Shown: positions 1 through 9,162 of the stretch, in pieces
Layout of the letters: every line of letters starts with the position of its first letter
Position numbering within the stretch: position 1 is the stretch's first letter
Assembly: GCA_027886175.1 (NCBI GenBank)
Contig: JAJNNQ010000011.1
Coordinates: forward strand, 3,286,001-3,350,000
Direction of reading: 5' to 3'
Origin: Phylloscopus collybita
Taxonomy: Eukaryota; Chordata; Aves; Passeriformes; Phylloscopidae
DNA length: 64,000 nt
Position numbers and translations under genes: made by a program
Notes under the pieces: model-generated
Seen by the model: only the letters and a program-made list of their open reading frames with translations
The model's database searches: none
Told to the model about the DNA's origin: nothing

Positions 1-281
1 TCCTTCTTGTAGCTTTTTGTTCATCACTATCTTGATCTGGTTAGCTCAGGAATGCAGGAAGATCCTCTCCCCTTTTCTTTCTGCTGAGGGTTTGCTTCAG
101 TTCTTCAGTCAACCAGTTTGACTGGTTTTACAAAAAGGTTTTTTACATCTCAAAAAGAAAGTACACATTCATCACATTTCTAAGATGTTAGAAAGGAAAT
201 ACAGCAGGACTTTCTGCATTATACATGTGGCATTCATTTTAATACTTGTGAAAAGCCAACTTTATAATGTGCATTTATAAC
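1..281 (-). mobile_element. LTR fragment, cut by window edge
   Basis: AT-rich sequence that, read on the minus strand, begins TGTTATAAATGCACATT at 281. The same start opens the longer LTR-like block at 27576. A related version (TGTTAGAAATGC) lies at about 38099 and again near 51309. It abuts the GGGGACA-rich upstream region of HELX copy 1, exactly as the 27576 block abuts HELX copy 4. Only one end is in the window, so no target duplication can be checked. Confidence 0.55.
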
Positions 282-621
282 ACCTCGATGTCCCCGCAGT
301 GTCCCCAAGAGGACCCCAGTGTGTCCTCAGTGTCACCAACAGGACATCGGGGGGGGCGGCACTCAGGCCTTGTTGGGGACATGGGGGGGACATCAGGGTC
401 CCGTTGCGGACACTCAAGGGGACATTGGGGACAGTTGGGGACACTGGGGACACTCAGGGGGACATCGGGGATGCCCTGGGGGACCCGCGGGCGTGGGGGG
501 AGTGGAGCCGCCTCTGTTTCCTCTTCCTGTTTCCTCCCGGCCGCGCCACATCCGCGCGTGTCTGCCACTGTCACCGGGTCCTGTTCGCCCCCGGAGGGTC
601 CCCGGAGTGTCCCCAGCGGTC
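282..621. repeat. Degenerate GGGGACA/TGTCCCC minisatellite upstream of HELX copy 1
   Basis: Loose 10-12 base units of the type TGGGGACACT fill about 300-480, followed by GC-rich sequence up to the proposed HELX start codon. An inverted, near-identical block lies at 27237-27575 before HELX copy 4. Several reading frames stay open here only because the units lack stop codons. Confidence 0.7.
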
Positions 622-1958
622 ATGTGGCCCCACGAGGTGCGACAATCCCGGCGCGAGGGGGCGGAAGGGGACAGGGGGGACACGGGGGGTGGCAGAGGGG
701 ACAGGGGGTCACAAAGGGGACAGGAAGGCGTGGGAGAAAGCGGGGAGGTGACAGAGGGGTGGAGGGGACCGAGGGTGGCGGTGAGGCGGGGACAGCGGGA
801 GGGTGGCAGGAGGGGACGGGGTGGCAGAGGGGACAGCGGGGGTTGGACGGGGGGGACAAGGAGGTGACAAAGGGACAGAAGGGACAGCTGAGCTCTCCAG
901 GGAGGGGACAAAGGGGACCCTGGAGGGCACAGGGGCCACCCCAGGAGGCCGAAAGTGCCACGAGGTCCCTGTCACCTCCCCTGTGCCCTCCCCAGCAGTC
1001 CCCTTCCCAGCTGCTGGAGGCGCTGGTGATCATGGTGGCCACCCTGGGCGAGCTGGTGGCCACCGTGACCGCGCCACGCAGGAACGCGCAGCCGATCGTG
1101 TTCCCAAGGTCCCTGTTCTCACGCCTGAGGACATTCAACTGGAGCCTCCCTAACGCCCTGTGCCACCACAATGTCACCTACCTGGAGCGCCACAATGTCA
1201 CCTCCCTGAGCCAGGCCCTGGCCGCCCTCGGCACAACCCCGGGGGCCACCTGGGCCAATGTGAGAGCTGCATTCAGAGCCTGGCAGGAGTCGGTGATTAT
1301 GCTTGGGGAGAGCTGGTTCCTGCTGGTCTGGGAGGCCGAGGAGCTCTCTGAAGCCTGGCAGGACAAGGCCACCGCCAAGGCCACCGCCACTGCGCAGCCC
1401 AGGGACCTGCAGGGCCAGGCCGCTGGCCAGGGGACAGCTGGGGACAACCTGGTGGCCACGGCCCAGCAGCCACAGGTGGCCCCGGCCTCGGCACTGGCCG
1501 AGCACGATGCCCAGGTGGCAGCGGCCACTGCGGCCAGGGAAGAGGCCGTGGCAGCCACCAAGCAGGCGGGGGCGGCCCCCAGGAGGGGGTGGGAGGAGAA
1601 GGTGGCCCGGAGGCTGCTGTGGCGCTTGGTGCACACGTGTGAGAACGCCAGAGCGCTCTCCAGGAAGCTGATCCGCCCGCTCAGGGACATCGAGGCCGCC
1701 CTGGAGAAGAAAACGGAGGGGTCCACCGATGCCCCTGAGGCCGACTTGGTGGCCATGGTGGCCGAGGCTGAGCGGCTGTGGGAGGCCAGTGCCCGCCTGA
1801 CCACGCGTCACCTGCTGGGGGCACTTGGGGACATCCACAGGCTCCTCGTGAACCGCCCTCGTGACCCCAGTGGCCCTGGTGGCTCTTGTGTCCTCGCGGT
1901 GGCCGAGCAGTGCCAAAAAGCCATCGAGGACATCCCGAGGTTGCTGGGGGGACAGTGA
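622..1958 (+). CDS. HELX family copy 1, unrecognised helical protein gene (exons 622-657 and 1011-1958)
   Basis: I do not recognise this family. Comparing four copies gives a two-exon model: a 12-codon first exon (MWPHEVRQSRRE) and a second exon that opens after CCCTTCCCAG at 1010 and runs 315 codons to TGA at 1956-1958. The junction is phase 0. Exon 2 starts LLEALVIMVATLGELVAT and is rich in Ala, Leu, Glu and Trp, as expected of packed helices. It contains a GATWANVRAAFRAWQESV stretch, an Ala-rich middle, [12 protein letters not shown], and ends IPRLLGGQ. There is no signal peptide or membrane segment. The intron (658-1010) is GA-rich. In this copy the base pair after exon 1 is GG where copies 2 and 3 have GT, so splicing may be impaired; a longer unspliced frame is also open from 267. 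It could be a functional gene, a relic, or an element-encoded protein. The reading frame is well supported; function is unknown. Confidence 0.6.
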
Positions 1959-2290
1959 TGTCACCGCTGTGACATCATTGGGGCTGCGATGCCGCTGGGA
2001 ATATCACTGGTGTCACTTGTCCCCTACCACTCACCATGTGGGATTTGAGACAAATTTGGGGAATTTTCAGGAAATTTTCATTCCAAGTGTCCCACACCCT
2101 GATGGGAATTCCTGGGCTGACGTCACTGGGAACACTCAGGAAACATGCAGGGACACTCATGGACACTCAGGAATGCTCAGGGATGCTCAGGGACACTTGG
2201 GGACACTCAGGGACACTCAGGGACACTCAGGGATGCGGGGGCAGGGGGTCAATGAGCCCCCTCGGTGCCTGCACCAGAGGGGGTTATCAA
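1959..2290 (+). repeat. HELX 3' flank block with CTCAGGGACA units
   Basis: After the HELX stop comes a conserved block (GTGACATCATTGGGG..., TGTCACTTGTCCCC, TTTGAGACAAATTTGGG, TGGGAATTCCTGGG), then about eight CTCAGGGACA-type decamers (2150-2235). The block recurs after HELX copy 2 (5305-5480), inverted before copy 3 (23390-23575), and without any HELX gene at 39180-39480, 52390-52680 and 63200-63460. Confidence 0.7.
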
Positions 2291-2640
2291 TGACAATACC
2301 AATGACAATATCAATGACAATATCAATGACAATGCAATATTGGCTTTCGCATTCATGTATTGGCTTTTGCACATTGTTATTGATCACAATGATTTTGATA
2401 CAATACAATTTATAATTCCTTTCAGCTGTTTTTTGGTATAAAACAATCTATCAGTTTGTGTGTGCACTGCATAGCCAACAGTGTAATAAATTGATTTTAT
2501 ATCATAGGCCTCAGCAAAATAATAAAATAGAGACTGTGCAATGCTGAAATGCTTTTATACTTCTAAGTAACTTTTATATTATAACAAACTCAGAGAATGG
2601 TGTAAAAAAATTCTATTGTTTGTCACATCTGCGGGCTGGT
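2285..2640 (+). mobile_element. AT-rich LTR-like block with CAATGACAATAT array
   Basis: Begins with four 12-base units (CAATGACAATAT and variants, 2285-2335), then CAATATTGGCTTT, TTGATCACAA, ATCAGTTTGTGTGTGCACTGCATAGCC and ATATCATAGGCCT. Related blocks lie at 5525-5900, 39480-39830 and 52690-53050 (+) and at 62830-63180 (-). The consistent order and dispersed copies suggest an LTR; no gene was seen. Confidence 0.55.
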
Positions 2641-2883
2641 GATAACAGTGACAGAAACCAGAGTGCCCGAGAAGAATTTATTAATTTACCAGGGAGTGTG
2701 GAACAACACGGTGGGACCTGGGTGGAGAAGAAATAAAATAAATGGATGTGATCTACGGGATGTCTCGCAGAGAAGTCAGAGGTTGGAACCAAACGAGAGT
2801 TCCTGGAACATCAATCCCCGCTCCGGCCGTGGGAGGCAGAGAGCTCTGCCCTGGCTGCTGCTCTGGGGGAGTGCAGTGCCTGC
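2641..2883. repeat. Repeat-derived segment matching 25330-25600 inverted
   Basis: Contains GAGAAGAATTTATT, ACGGGATGTCTCGCAGA and GAGAGTTCCTGGAACATC. The reverse complement of each has a close match at 25400-25600, and a more distant relative lies at 32190-32500. It carries no convincing gene. Confidence 0.5.
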
Positions 2884-3050
2884 ACACACTGCCTGTGCTG
2901 TGCCTGTGCCTGTGCCTGTGCCCTGTGCCCTGTGCCTGTGCCTGTGCCTGTGCCCTGTGCCTGTGCCTGTGCCCTGTGCCCTGTGCCTGTGCCCTGTGCC
3001 TGTGCCTGTGCCCTGTGCCCTGTGCCTGTGCCCTGTGCCTGTGCCTGTGC

Positions 3051-3089
<39 letters not shown>

Positions 3090-3998
3090 TGTGCTCTGTG
3101 CCTGTGCCTGTGCCTGTGCCCTGTGCCTGTGCCCTGTGCCCTCTGCCCTGTGCCCTGTGCCCTGTACCTGTGTCTGTGTCCTGTGCCTGTGCCCTGTGCC
3201 CTGTGCCTGTGCCCTGTGCCTGTGCCTGTGCCCTGTGCCTGTGCCCTGTTCCTGTGCCCTGTGCCCTGTGCCTGTGCCTGTGCCTGTGCCCTGTGCCCTG
3301 TGCCCTGTGCCTGTGCCCTGTGCCCTGTGCCCTGTGCCCTGTGCCTGTGCCCTGTGCCTGTGCCTGTGCCCTGTGCTTGTGCCCTGTGCCCTGTGCCCTG
3401 TGCCCTGTGCCTGTGCCTGTGCCCTGTGCTCTGTGCCTGTGCCTGTGCCCTGTGCCTGTGCCCTGTGCCCTCTGCCCTGTGCCCTGTGCCCTGTGCCTGT
3501 GCCCTGTGCCTGTGCCTGTGTCCTGTGCCCTGTGCCTGTGCCCTGTGCCCTGTGCCCTGTGCCTGTGCCCTGTTCCTGTGCCTGTGCCTGTCCCCTGTGC
3601 CTTTGCCTGTGCCTGTGCCTGTGCCCTGTGCCCTGTGCCCTGTGCCTGTGCTTGTGCCCTGTGCCCTGTGCCTGTGCCCTGTGCCCTGTGCCCTGTGCCT
3701 GTGCCCTGTTCCTGTGCCTGTGCCTGTCCCCTGTGCCTTTGCCTGTGCCTGTGCCTGTGCCCTGTGCCCTGTGCCCTGTGCCTGTGCCCTGTGCCTGTGC
3801 CCTGTGCCCTGTGCCCTGTGCCCTGTGCCTGTGCCTGTGCCTGTGCCCTGTGCCTGTGCCTGTGCCCTGTGCCCTGTGCCCTGTGTCCTGTGCCTGTGCC
3901 TGTGTCTGTGCCTGTGCCCTGTGCCTGTGCCTGTGCCTGTGCCCTGTGCCTTTGCCTGTGCCTGTGCCTGTGCCCTGTGCCCTGTGCCCTGTGCCCTG
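2884..3998. repeat. 1.1 kb CTGTGC/CCTGTGC satellite
   Basis: An almost uninterrupted array of 6-base GCCTGT and 7-base GCCCTGT units with rare variants (CTGTTC, CTTTGC, TCTGTG). Higher-order order is visible: a block with CCTGTTCCTGTGCCTG, CTGTCCCCTGTGCCTTTG recurs at about 3568 and 3706. All six frames stay largely open, giving apparent Cys-Leu-Pro-Val or His-Arg-Ala-Gln-Gly-Thr proteins, which are artefacts of the repeat. At the matching place before HELX copy 3 there is only a short GGGACA run. Confidence 0.95.
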
Positions 3999-4169
3999 TC
4001 TCCTCCCCGTCTCTGGGGCGGTCTGGTGCCCGCAGACGCTTCCTCTCCCCCCCTTGCTCTCACCCCGGCTGTGGCAGCGGCGGGCACGGGGGCTGAGGGG
4101 CCGCACCCGGACCCGTCTGTTCCTCGAGTGCCACCGGGCATGTCCCCCCCCGGAGTGTCCCCAGCGGCC
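3999..4169 (+). promoter_or_regulatory. GC-rich upstream region of HELX copy 2
   Basis: GC-rich sequence that closely matches the reverse complement of 24856-24965 before HELX copy 3. It leads into CCCCAGCGGCCATGG, where the ATG has a purine-rich following base and a good vertebrate start context. No TATA box was seen. A promoter role is inferred from position and conservation only. Confidence 0.35.
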
Positions 4170-5421
4170 ATGGAGACTCAAGAGGTGCGACAATCCTGGC
4201 ACAGGGTGGGGGAGGGGACGGGGAGGGGAACAGAGGGGACACGGGGTTGGCAGGAGGGGACACAGGGTCCCAAAGGGGACAGGAGAGTGTGGTGGGAAGC
4301 ACGGAGGTGACAGAGGGGTGGAGAGGACTAAGGGTGGCAGAGGGGACACAGAGGGTGGCAGGGGGGTGGCAGAGGCGACGAGGAGGTGACAGAGGGAGAG
4401 AGGGGACAGCTGAGCTCTCCAGGGAGGGAACAAAGGGGACCCCGGGAGGTCACGGGGGCCACTCCAGGAGGCCAGAAGTGCCATGAGGTCAATGCCACCT
4501 CCCCTGTCCCCTCCTCAGCTGCTGAAGGCACTGGAGGCCACAGTGGATGCCCTGGGCGAGCTGGTGGCCACCGTGACCAGGCCAGACGGGGACGTGCTGC
4601 TGGCCATGCACCCAGAGTCCCTGCGCAAAGCCCTGGAGATGTTCACCCGGCAACTTTGTAACGCCCTGCGCCACCACAATGCCACCTCCCTGGAGCACCG
4701 CGATGTCACCTGCCTGGGCGAGGTCCTGGCCACCCTCAGGGACACCCCGGGGGCCACCTGGGCCCTTGTGACGCCAGTGCTCAGAGCCTGGCAGGAGTCG
4801 GTGGACTCGCTCATGAGGAGCTGGTGGTGGGTGGATGGGGAAGCCACCAAACTGCGCCGTGCCTGGGAGAACGCGGGCGCTGCCAAGGCCACCGCTGAGG
4901 CCACCGCCACCACCCAGCCTGGGGACCTGAGGGACCAGACCGCCGGCCAGGGGACAGCTGGGGACAAGCCGGTGGCGGAAGTGGCCCTGGAGCTGCTGGG
5001 GCGCTTGGTGGGCGCCTATGACGAAGCCTCCATGTTCCCCTGGGAGCTGCAGCGCCAGCTCGGGGTCATCGAGTTGGCTCTGGAGGGGACAAAGGAGGGA
5101 TCCTGCGATGTCCCTGAGGCCTTGGTGGCCACGGCTGAGCTGCTGCGGCAGGCCAGCTCTCTGGCCAAAAATCGCCTGCTGGGGGCACTTGGGGACATCC
5201 ACACCCTCCTCTCGGTCCCTCGTGCGGCTCCGGTGGCCCCATTCACCGCAGGGTGGCCAAAGCGGTGCCGAAGAGCCACCAAGGACATCCCGAGCCTGCT
5301 GTGGGACAGTGAAGTCACCACTGTGACATCATTGGGAACATTGCTGGTGTCACTTGTCCCCTCCTCTCTCCCTGCACAGTGTTTGAGACAAATTTGGGAA
5401 TTTTTTGGAGATTTTCATTGA
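4170..5421 (+). CDS. HELX family copy 2 (exons 4170-4205 and 4519-5421), C-terminus altered
   Basis: Exon 1 codes [12 protein letters not shown] and is followed by GTGGGG, a possible donor. Exon 2 opens after CCCCTCCTCAG at 4518 with [15 protein letters not shown], in phase 0. The frame shares [18 protein letters not shown], an Ala/Thr-rich centre, ALELLGRLV and [12 protein letters not shown] with the other copies. It lacks roughly 50 central residues present in copy 1. A one-base deletion near 5302 (CTGTGGGACAGTGA against CTGGGGGGACAGTGA in copy 1) skips the usual stop, so the frame runs about 35 codons into the 3' flank and ends at 5421. It may encode a protein with a new tail or be an early pseudogene. 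Its GA-rich intron is typical of the family. Confidence 0.55.
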
Positions 5422-5900
5422 AACTGTCCCACACCCTGATGGGAATTCCTGGGGTGACCTCACTGGGGACACTCGGGGATGCGGGGGCAGGTGGGTGAAT
5501 GAGTCCCCTTGGTGCCTGAAGCAGAGGGAGTTATAAATGACAATATCAATGACAATATCAATGAAAATATCAATGACAATATCAATGACAATACAATATT
5601 GGCTTTTGCATTCACATGTCAGCTTTTGCATGTTGTCATTGATCACAACGATTTTGATACGGTGCAATTTATAATTCCTTCCAGCTGCTTTTTGGTGTAA
5701 CACAATCTATCAGTTTGTGTGTGCACTGCATAGCCGACAGAAATGGCAGTGTAATAAATTGATTTTAAATCATAGGCCTTAGAAAAAATTAAACTAGAGA
5801 CTGCACAATGCTAAAATGCTTTTACAGTGTAACTATTATAGCTAACTTTTATATAATAACTGACTTTTATATTATAACTAATTCAGAGAATGCTGTTAGT
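5422..5900 (+). mobile_element. HELX 3' flank remainder and AT-rich LTR-like block with CAATGACAATAT array
   Basis: The HELX flank (to about 5525) is followed by five 12-base units (5530-5595; one unit reads CAATGAAAATAT) and then the same AT-rich sequence as 2340-2600. It leads directly into the LTR at 5905. No gene was seen. Confidence 0.55.
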
Positions 5901-5904
5901 TTGA

Positions 5905-6659
5905 AAGACAGGTGTGTGCCAGGGAAAGCCAGAACCTCCCTTGGAATGGAGAATTCAAACCCCCTCTCTCCGAATTATTATAACTTAGAAAATTCAGGGG
6001 CTCTCAGGCAAAGAAATGGGGACAGAACACGATGCCGGTGTCCTTCAGCCCAGCCAGCTCCCGGCACCGGCGCCAGGAGTGGGCTGCCCCCAGAAAGCCA
6101 GGCAATCCAGGGTGCAGCTGCAGGGCACAGCTGCTCTATAGCACAGGTGGCACGCGTCCAGGGCAGGGACAAGGGACAGGGAGAGGCCTTCTGGGTGATT
6201 TCCAAAGGTGTTTATTGCCCAGAGGGTCAGGGACAGAAAAAGGCACAGAACCTGGGCTTGCAGGGGCTGATAAGTGGGGGAGGTCTGGGGAGAGGATACA
6301 ATTTCCAACCAATGAGGGTGACATGGGGGAGGAACATAAGGCGGGGAGTACAATGCACAGAGCAATGAAAGAACACAAGGGGAGGGAACAGTTTAAACCA
6401 ACCACTGGGGCGTCGAAGGTTGGGGGATTGACAGGGAAGGGTCTGGAAGAAGGGGCAGGGTGAGGGAAGGATTGACAATTCTGTAGGAGGAGGGAAGGGC
6501 AGGTCTAGGGAAGACAACCACGGCAAAACCAACAATACAGGGGGAAAGGAACAATCCATTAGGGATAAAATATGCTGTAACAATACAAAATCTGGGTGGT
6601 GTATAAAACTGACCATTAAAACTGAGATGAAATTGGAAACACAATAAAAACACACCACA
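5905..6659 (-). mobile_element. LTR (left outer arm)
   Basis: Read on the minus strand it begins TGTTGTGGTGTGTTTTTATTG at 6659 and holds an AATAAA signal (rc near 6213-6218, in GGGCAATAAACACC). It ends near 5905 in a GACAGGTGTGTGCC-type sequence resembling common songbird retroviral LTRs. Four further copies lie at about 39835-40591 (-), 53060-53820 (-), 21193-22130 (+, interrupted) and 62058-62820 (+). Long open frames inside it are shared only because the copies are recent duplicates. Here its start is fused to MHC exon 5 flank. Confidence 0.7.
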
Positions 6660-6833
6660 ACAGGGACAGAACGGGGGGTCCGGCCAGGCCCGAGGCCACG
6701 GGGAGGGGCTGCAGCTGCTGCTGCCTCAGGAGCTCTGTGGGCAGAGAAAAGGGGGTGACCCCGGGCTGACACACGCTCTGGGGGAGGGGGGACACGACAC
6801 CCGGGACCTCCCCTCACTTTCCTGCGCAGATAG
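6660..6833 (-). pseudogene. MHC class II B remnant, end of exon 4 and exon 5
   Basis: On the minus strand: the tail of a transmembrane exon (CTGCGCAGGAAA, then donor GTGAGG, about 6818-6830), a short intron, acceptor CCCACAG, and the terminal exon Ser-Ser-stop at 6734-6726. The same organisation appears in the plus-strand gene at 8345-8561, so this is the 3' end of a second class II B copy in opposite orientation. It is joined head-on to an exon 2 fragment at about 6831-6834, and its 3' flank is cut by the LTR at 6659. Confidence 0.75.
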
Positions 6834-7178
6834 GACTACGTAGGGGACACCCCCTTTGGGGACAAACAGGCCCGGTACTGGAACAACGAACCGGAAACAC
6901 TGGAGCACAAACGGGGTCAAGGGGACAGGCTCTGCCCCCACAACTACGAGGGGATCACCCCGTTCCTGGTGGAGCGCAGAGGTGAGCGTGGGGCAGAGCG
7001 CGTCCCCTCGGGCCCTGCCCTGGCAATGACCCTGGAGCCCCTCAAACCCTCCCTGGGAATCATCCCAGAGCCCTCAGGCCTCTTTGGACCCATCCCCGGG
7101 ACCTCCCAGTCCATCCCAGTCTCTCCCAGTGCCCCCCGCGTGTCCATCCCGGCCGTGTGTGGAGCTGACGCCTCTCAG

Positions 7179-7220
7179 CCAATCAGAGCGCGAGTTGCTG
7201 ATGACTCATCAGTTGCCAGG
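7179..7220 (-). promoter_or_regulatory. MHC class II X-Y box module, inverted in intron 2 (left)
   Basis: On the minus strand CCTGGCAAC (X1-like, 7220-7212) overlaps TGAGTCATCA (X2-like, 7208-7199), and CTGATTGG (Y box, 7186-7179) begins 34 bases after the X1 start. This is the spacing and order of class II promoters bound by RFX, CREB/AP-1-type factors and NF-Y and activated by CIITA. It faces away from exon 3 and towards the exon 4-5 remnant at 6660-6833. No signal-peptide exon follows it. Confidence 0.7.
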
Positions 7221-7275
7221 CAGACCCGCAGCGCCGAGCGCCCCGCGCGGGACTCGGCCTCCCAGCGCCGCGCGC

Positions 7276-7490
7276 TTCATTCCCAGTTCATCCCAGTCCA
7301 TTCCCAGTTCATCCCAGTCCATTTCCAGTTCATCCCAGTCCATTTCCAGTTCATCCCAGTCCATTCCCAGTCCCTCCCAAGCCCACACCGCCCCTTCCTT
7401 CTCTCTCCCAGTTCCCCCCAGTTGATCCCAGTCTGTCCCCTCTCTCTCCCAGTTCCCCCCAGTTGATCCCAGTCTGTCCCCTCTCTCTCC
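7276..7490. repeat. Two minisatellites in MHC intron 2 (left)
   Basis: About five copies of a 20-22 base unit (CCCAGTTCATCCCAGTCCAT type, 7276-7375), then two copies of a 41-base unit containing CAGTTGATCCCAGTCTGTCC (about 7405-7490). The right arm has the opposite balance: about two short units and three 41-base units. Confidence 0.85.
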
Positions 7491-7824
7491 CAGTGCCCCC
7501 CAGCGTTTCCATCTCGCTGCTGCCCTCGAGCTCCCAGCCCAGCCCCGGCCGCCTGCTCTGCTCCGGGATGGATTTCTCCCCTGCCCAGAGCCGGCTGAGG
7601 TGGTTCCAGGGCCAGCAGGAGCTCTCGGGGCACGTGGTGGCCACCGCCGTGGTGCCCAACGGGGACTGGAGCCACCAGCTGCTGGTGCTGCTGGAAACGC
7701 CCCCCCGGCCCCGCGGGGTCACCTCCAGCTGCCAGGTGGAGCACGTCAGCCTGGAGCAGCCCCTGAGCCGGCACTGGGGCACGGGGGAGCCGCTGGCCGG
7801 GCCGGCAGAGGCACTGGGATGTGC

Positions 7825-8340
7825 TGGGAGCAACTGGGAGGGAGCTGGGGAGAGCCCGGTTGGAACTGGGAGAGGGGCTGGGGGCTGTGGAAGGGCGGAG
7901 CAGGAGTTTGGAGGGGGCTGGGGAGGGTGGGATGGGGTTCCGGGGGTGCTGGGGGGCGCTGGGAGGGAGTTTGGGGGTGCTGGGTGTGACTGGGAGGGAT
8001 GGGAGTGAGCCTGGAGGGGCTGGGAGGAGCTGGGGGATGGGAAAGCGGGGCTGGGATGAGGTTGGTTGTGCTGGGAAGAGACTGGGAGGGGTCTGGGTGA
8101 GTCCTGGAGCGGCTGGGAAGGGACTGGGAGAGGCTTTGGGGGTCCTGGGGGGCAACTGGGAGGGGGCTGTGGGATCCTGAGAGGGACAGGAGCGGCTTTG
8201 GGGGGTCCTGGGGAGGCCAGGAAGGGATTGGGAGGAGGTTTCAGGAGGTCCTGGGTGGGCTGAGTGAGACTGAGAGGGAGCTTGGAGGGGCCTGGGGTGT
8301 CTGTGCGAGGTTTTGGGGGGTCCTGACCCCTGCGGACCCC
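7825..8340. repeat. G-rich intron 3 of left MHC gene
   Basis: Intron made of loosely repeated CTGGGAGGG-type units on the plus strand, with many G-runs. Long frames crossing it on either strand are composition artefacts. The mirrored copy is at 60380-60935. Confidence 0.7.
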
Positions 8341-8561
8341 CCAGAGATGCCGCCGGACGCCGCCCGCAGCAAGATGCTGACGGGGATCGGGGGCTTCGTG
8401 TTGGGCTTCGTCTTCCCGGCGCTGGGGCTCGGCTTCTGCCTGCGCAGGAAGGTGAGGGGGGGTCCCGGGGGTGGTGTCCCCCCTCCCCCGGAGCGTGTGT
8501 GCTCCCCCCGGGGCCCCCCAGCCCGGGGTCACCCCCTTTTCTCTGCCCACAGAGCTCCTGA

Positions 8562-9162
8562 GCCAGCAGCAGCCGCAACCCCTCCCCGTGGCCTCGGGCC
8601 CGGCCGGGACCCCCCGCTCTGTCCCCGCGCTGATTTTGGGGGGGTCGTGTGTCCCCCCAGCCCCGCTGGCACTCTGGCCCTGCCTGGCTGCTCCCAGTGT
8701 TCCCAGGAAAGCTTCCCAGTTCAGCCCAGTCCCGTTCATGGGGGGCACTGGGGAGGGACTTGGGGGGACCCTGCGGGGTGACCGTGCCTGGGGGGGCGGG
8801 GGCAGAACGGGCCCTGGGATGGATCGGGAATGGGGACCCCCGTGTGTCCCCCCCGTGTCACCCCGCTCTGGGGACTCCTTGGGGGGCACCTGAACCCCAA
8901 GACGGCCCCCAGTGAACCCCAAAATGGCACCAGGACCCCTCTGAGCTGCCAGGGGAATTTGAGGAGGGGGCTCATGGGGGGTGCCCAGGCCGGGCCCAGA
9001 GCCCAGCGCTGCCCCAGCCCGACCTGCCCCGGCTCCATCCCGGGGATTAGAAAGGAGGAGGAGTGGGACCCCTCCCAAGGCAATTTGGGGGTCCCAGCCC
9101 CCTCTCATCCCCCACTTTTCCACCCCTTCCCCACAACCCCCAACCAGCCACTGCCACCTCCC
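8562..9162 (+). other. MHC 3' untranslated region and flank (left)
   Basis: GC-rich sequence after the class II stop codon, almost identical to the inverted 59560-60157. No separate gene is supported; open frames on both strands are not preserved by the exon logic of the MHC gene. No clear AATAAA was found before 9160. Confidence 0.5.

Larger units (their letters stand above)
6834..8561 (+). pseudogene. MHC class II beta chain gene, 5'-truncated (left copy)
   Basis: Class II B chains pair with class II A and present peptides to CD4 T cells. Visible parts: the last 49 codons of exon 2 (6834-6981; beta-1 domain, DYVGDTPFGDKQARYWNN, RLCPHNYE, FLVERR), donor GTGAGC; exon 3 (7494-7778; Ig beta-2 domain, with paired cysteines in LLCSGMDF and SSCQVEH and the core RWFQGQQE); exon 4 (8345-8451; connecting peptide and membrane segment MLTGIGGFVLGFVF, then CLRRK); exon 5 (8553-8561; Ser-Ser-stop). 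Exon 1 with the signal peptide and most of the peptide-binding exon 2 are missing, cut at a fold-back junction near 6833. The exon 3 donor reads GC instead of GT (7779-7780). Frames of exons 3-5 are intact, so loss appears recent. No normal class II protein can be made from it. The right copy at 60158-61889 is its inverted twin. Confidence 0.88.

Noticed and set aside
2639..4389. Very long Cys-Leu-Pro-Val and Ala-Gln-Gly-Thr-His-Arg frames on both strands
   Set aside because: They are translations of the CTGTGC/CCTGTGC satellite. All frames lack stops for the same reason, and there is no conserved start or homologue.
6045..6463. Overlapping 106-, 143- and 186-codon frames found in every LTR copy of the 5905-6659 family
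   Set aside because: They overlap on both strands in sequence with LTR ends and a polyadenylation signal. Their recurrence follows from the LTR copies, not from coding constraint.
7276..7490. Regularly spaced short repeats resembling a CRISPR array
   Set aside because: The genome is a bird's, and the units are adjacent tandem copies with no unique spacers.
7277..9123. Pro/Ser/Arg-rich frames of 430-630 codons antisense to the MHC genes (also 59596-61488)
   Set aside because: They run through introns, minisatellites and the antisense of real MHC exons. GC-rich composition explains the lack of stops.
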